NCBI GenBank assembly: GCA_003647385.1
Contig: QMMT01000127.1
Coordinates: 1 to 6,505, forward strand
Direction of reading: 5' to 3'
DNA length: 6,505 nucleotides
DNA from: Deltaproteobacteria bacterium
Lineage (GTDB): Bacteria; Desulfobacterota; Desulfobacteria; Desulfobacterales; Desulfobacteraceae
Part shown: positions 4,280 through 6,505 of the stretch, piece after piece
Layout: every line of letters starts with the position of its first letter
How positions within the stretch are numbered: position 1 is the stretch's first letter
Made by a program: the position numbers and the translations under genes
Notes under the pieces: generated by a model
What the model saw: the letters and a program-made list of their open reading frames with translations, nothing else
Database searches by the model: none
Told to the model about the DNA's origin: nothing

Positions 4280-6418
4280 TTATTCAACTCCATTTTTCTT
4301 TAAGATTTCCATGACGTCGGGAAAATCAATGCCCAGGCGTTTGACGGTTTTAACGGTGGGGATTCCATTCTGAGTCCATCCGCGCCGTTCATAAACGGCA
4401 TCTTTGAGCAGTTCATACTGTTCTTCTCTTTTTTGTCTTAAAACCGCGACTTTGTCCTTTGAACTCATCTTATTGATATCCAATCCATATTTTTCTTTAA
4501 GCTGGTCATCATACCTGTCTTTTCGTGATTCATATTCTTCAACGGTTACCGGACCTACTGCCCTGTAGGGGACTGTATCATGCTCTCTTGTCCCGTAGCC
4601 CATTTTCAGGTTGAAAACTCTCTGGAAATTATAAACAGCCTCACTCATGGAAATGAGATCATCGGGCTCTGATTTTCTGCCGGTAACAGCAGAAAAGAAT
4701 TCGGCATACCAACCCAGATGTTTAGCGACCTTGGCGGGTTCCTGGGTGATTTTATTGTCTTCAGGAACAATATCATTCCAGGGCAGTTTGCAAAGGCCGC
4801 AAAGACCGAACCAGGTTCTGAACATGGGAAACCAGTGGAGGGCCTCTGCCTTGTCTTCAAAAGTGGGCATAAAATTGTGAACCATATCAAGGAAGATGAG
4901 CCAGGCTTCATCATGCTGGGGGCCTTTCAAAGCAAGCCCGTATCCCCCCTGCTGGGCAAGGGATTCTTTTGTGATATATTCGGAAAATTCAAGCCCCTTG
5001 GATTCCATACCAATGTCCTGCATAAAAGCCATATCTGCACCAAAGTCTTTAGCAAAGAGCTCTTTCATTTTTCTGATGCCTTTGCCGACAATGGCACCAA
5101 ATCCTTCACCCCGCGCCATCTGGTGAATGATCTCCAAGGCATTAAATCGACTGCCAAAGCTTAGATCCATTCCATCGGTTTGGTCGGTTGTGAGCAGTTT
5201 GTTCTCAAAACATTCCATGACAAATGCAATGGAAGTCCCCACGGAAATAGTATCCAGTCCATAGGCATCACAATAAAAATTAATTTCAAGGATGGTATGG
5301 GCATCAAAAATACCCAGACTGGAACCGCAGCCTGCGACTGTTTCATATTCAGGGCCGTCTACAAATACTTTTTTCCCCCTGTAAGGGCCTGTAAACGGTG
5401 AAAAATCTTTCACCCCGTGGGAGCAGGCAACGGTACATCCCTTCCAGCAGCCATCAAATCCCTTGTCAAATATATGTTCATAAACCTCTTCACCAATGAC
5501 TTTACTCTCCGGATGAGATCCGAATTTGAAGTTATGAACCGGCAGGCAGTCATGATCATTCATAATGGGTACAAGGTGAGTTGTTCCCACCAGTGACATG
5601 CGATTCTGCTTGGGATCAAGTGTACGGATTTCTTTTGCATGGGTTTTGGTAACGAGTTTAAGTGCATCAAGATCTGCCGGGTTGTTGGATTTCATTGAAA
5701 TGGCACCGCATCTTGCCACAATGGCTTTAACTTTTTTGTCGGCAAAAACAGTTCCGATACCTCCCCGGCCGGCCTGTTTATATCTGACCCTTTTACGTCC
5801 GGCATCCCACCAGGAAAAGTTCAGGCATCCAAAGAAGGTGTGTTTGGCACCCGGACCTGCTGTGACAACGGAAACATTGACCGGTTTTTCCTTATCAAAA
5901 TGGTGGGTCAAAACATCCGAAAGTTCATAGGAGTCTGTCGGAAGATTGTTTGCTTCAAAAATTTTAATTTTATTTTCAATTCCGTCAATGAAAATAACGA
6001 TATCTTCTTTTGCTTTGCCGTCAACCTGTATCACGTCAAATCCGGAAAATTTTTTATAAGGTCCAAAATATCCGCCCACATTGGAATCAATGGGTGCACC
6101 CGTTAAAGGAGAAATAGATGTCACAATACTTTTCCCACCTCCGGGATATCCCGGGGTTCCTCCCAGAGGACCCGACGAAATACAAATAGTATTTTCAGGA
6201 TCATTCCATTTGGTGTCGCCTGAAACCGCATTCCACATCAGCCAGAGATCATATCCTTTTCCCCCGATAAATTTATTTTTTATCTTTTCTTCAATGGGGT
6301 TAATGATGATATCGGATGTATCGAGGTTGATGCGAAGGGATTGATCGGTATAGCCTTTTTTGATTTCTGCCTTTTCATAAGATATGGTTTTAATTTCTTT
6401 AAAATTGACTGGGCTCAT
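4280..6418 (-). CDS. Tungsten-containing aldehyde:ferredoxin oxidoreductase family protein, long form
   Basis: Members of this family use a tungsten bis-pterin centre and one [4Fe-4S] cluster for oxygen-sensitive two-electron chemistry: aldehyde to acid with ferredoxin in AORs, and benzoyl-CoA reduction in the related BamB. The N-terminal pterin-binding domain is clear: FIGGKGYD (50-57), SSGPLGGTPGYPGGG (81-95), SPLTGAPIDSNVGGYFGP (103-120) and GRGGIGTVFADKKVKAIV (217-234). Cluster cysteines are probably Cys324, Cys328 and Cys332 plus Cys540 or Cys543. The spacing is CX3CX3C, not the CX2CX3C of the archaeal enzyme. GPEYET (355-360) and the DTISVG pterin motif (389-394) are intact; the second motif is GLCGLC without the usual Asp. 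At 712 residues it is longer than typical AORs (about 600-630), with a charged C-terminal extension (about 625-712). No signal peptide, so cytoplasmic. ATG 6418 has a good AAAAGGAG (6426-6433) seven bases upstream. The exact substrate is unknown. Confidence 0.93.
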   Translation of the reverse strand: MSPVNFKEIKTISYEKAEIKKGYTDQSLRINLDTSDIIINPIEEKIKNKFIGGKGYDLWLMWNAVSGDTKWNDPENTICISSGPLGGTPGYPGGGKSIVTSISPLTGAPIDSNVGGYFGPYKKFSGFDVIQVDGKAKEDIVIFIDGIENKIKIFEANNLPTDSYELSDVLTHHFDKEKPVNVSVVTAGPGAKHTFFGCLNFSWWDAGRKRVRYKQAGRGGIGTVFADKKVKAIVARCGAISMKSNNPADLDALKLVTKTHAKEIRTLDPKQNRMSLVGTTHLVPIMNDHDCLPVHNFKFGSHPESKVIGEEVYEHIFDKGFDGCWKGCTVACSHGVKDFSPFTGPYRGKKVFVDGPEYETVAGCGSSLGIFDAHTILEINFYCDAYGLDTISVGTSIAFVMECFENKLLTTDQTDGMDLSFGSRFNALEIIHQMARGEGFGAIVGKGIRKMKELFAKDFGADMAFMQDIGMESKGLEFSEYITKESLAQQGGYGLALKGPQHDEAWLIFLDMVHNFMPTFEDKAEALHWFPMFRTWFGLCGLCKLPWNDIVPEDNKITQEPAKVAKHLGWYAEFFSAVTGRKSEPDDLISMSEAVYNFQRVFNLKMGYGTREHDTVPYRAVGPVTVEEYESRKDRYDDQLKEKYGLDINKMSSKDKVAVLRQKREEQYELLKDAVYERRGWTQNGIPTVKTVKRLGIDFPDVMEILKKNGVE

Positions 6419-6425
6419 TTTGTTG

Positions 6426-6433
6426 CTCCTTTT
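6426..6433 (-). promoter_or_regulatory. Ribosome binding site of the AOR gene
   Basis: On the - strand this reads AAAAGGAG, seven bases before ATG 6418. It is the best Shine-Dalgarno match in the window and fixes the AOR start. The 72 bases beyond it to the window edge are very AT-rich and probably hold the promoter. A TATAAA (- strand, 6475-6480) could be a -10 element, but I see no matching -35, so I do not call a promoter. Confidence 0.75.
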
Positions 6434-6505
6434 AAACTAAAGTATCCTTGATTTAAATAGATTTTTTTGTGTCATTTATACCACATTTTATGATTCATGT
6501 ATATA

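Noticed and set aside
4645..6344. Several ORFs of 61-148 residues overlapping the AOR gene on both strands
   Set aside because: The 712-residue AOR frame is continuous and conserved, which explains the open antisense and alternate frames.
6477..6503. Imperfect inverted repeat (TATACCACAT / ATGTATA) upstream of the AOR gene as an operator
   Set aside because: Only five perfect pairs in very AT-rich sequence; needs conservation evidence.
1..6505. CRISPR array, tRNA, rRNA, or a complete insertion sequence with terminal repeats
   Set aside because: No regularly spaced repeats, no cloverleaf or rRNA-like sequence, and no paired terminal inverted repeats around the RAYT remnant were seen on reading.

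Overview
The window looks like a fragment of an anaerobic bacterial chromosome, most plausibly a sulfate-reducing deltaproteobacterium of the Desulfobacterales type. This is an inference. It rests on a long tungsten aldehyde:ferredoxin oxidoreductase (AOR) family gene paired with a small MoaD/ThiS-like gene, moderately low G+C, and an RhlB-type helicase with a basic tail. No rRNA, tRNA or species-diagnostic gene is present, so the assignment is soft.

Left part (about 1-2460, + strand): AT-rich accessory DNA, largely a graveyard. It starts with a small cysteine-rich protein (14 Cys in 92 residues) whose frame is open to the left edge of the window, followed by an unrecognised ORF of 125-158 residues. 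Then comes a decayed block in one orientation: the first 79 codons of a type I restriction-modification methyltransferase (hsdM), a RAYT-type (REP-associated tyrosine transposase) gene that has lost its middle, and a rhuM gene with two homopolymer frameshifts and one nonsense codon. RhuM-family genes are often found inside type I R-M loci, so this block reads as the remains of an hsdM-rhuM-hsdS type island. No hsdS or hsdR is visible.

Right part (about 2514-6505, - strand): intact core-type genes. Reading leftward from 6418, a 712-residue AOR-family tungsten/molybdenum-pterin enzyme is followed three bases later by a 65-residue MoaD/ThiS-like sulfur carrier ending in Gly-Gly. The two form an evident operon closed by a strong hairpin at 4004-4045. 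After that comes an RhlB-like DEAD-box RNA helicase (485 aa, probable TTG start). It converges on the broken rhuM gene, with a gap of about 53 bases that holds no obvious terminator.

Working together: the AOR and the MoaD-like protein are a credible functional pair. The small protein would supply sulfur for the dithiolene of the pterin cofactor that the large enzyme needs. The helicase is probably an independent RNA-metabolism gene. I found no convincing complete novel system. The most distinctive unexplained item is the cysteine-rich protein, whose cysteines repeat with an exact 23-residue period and would fall on one face of two predicted helices.
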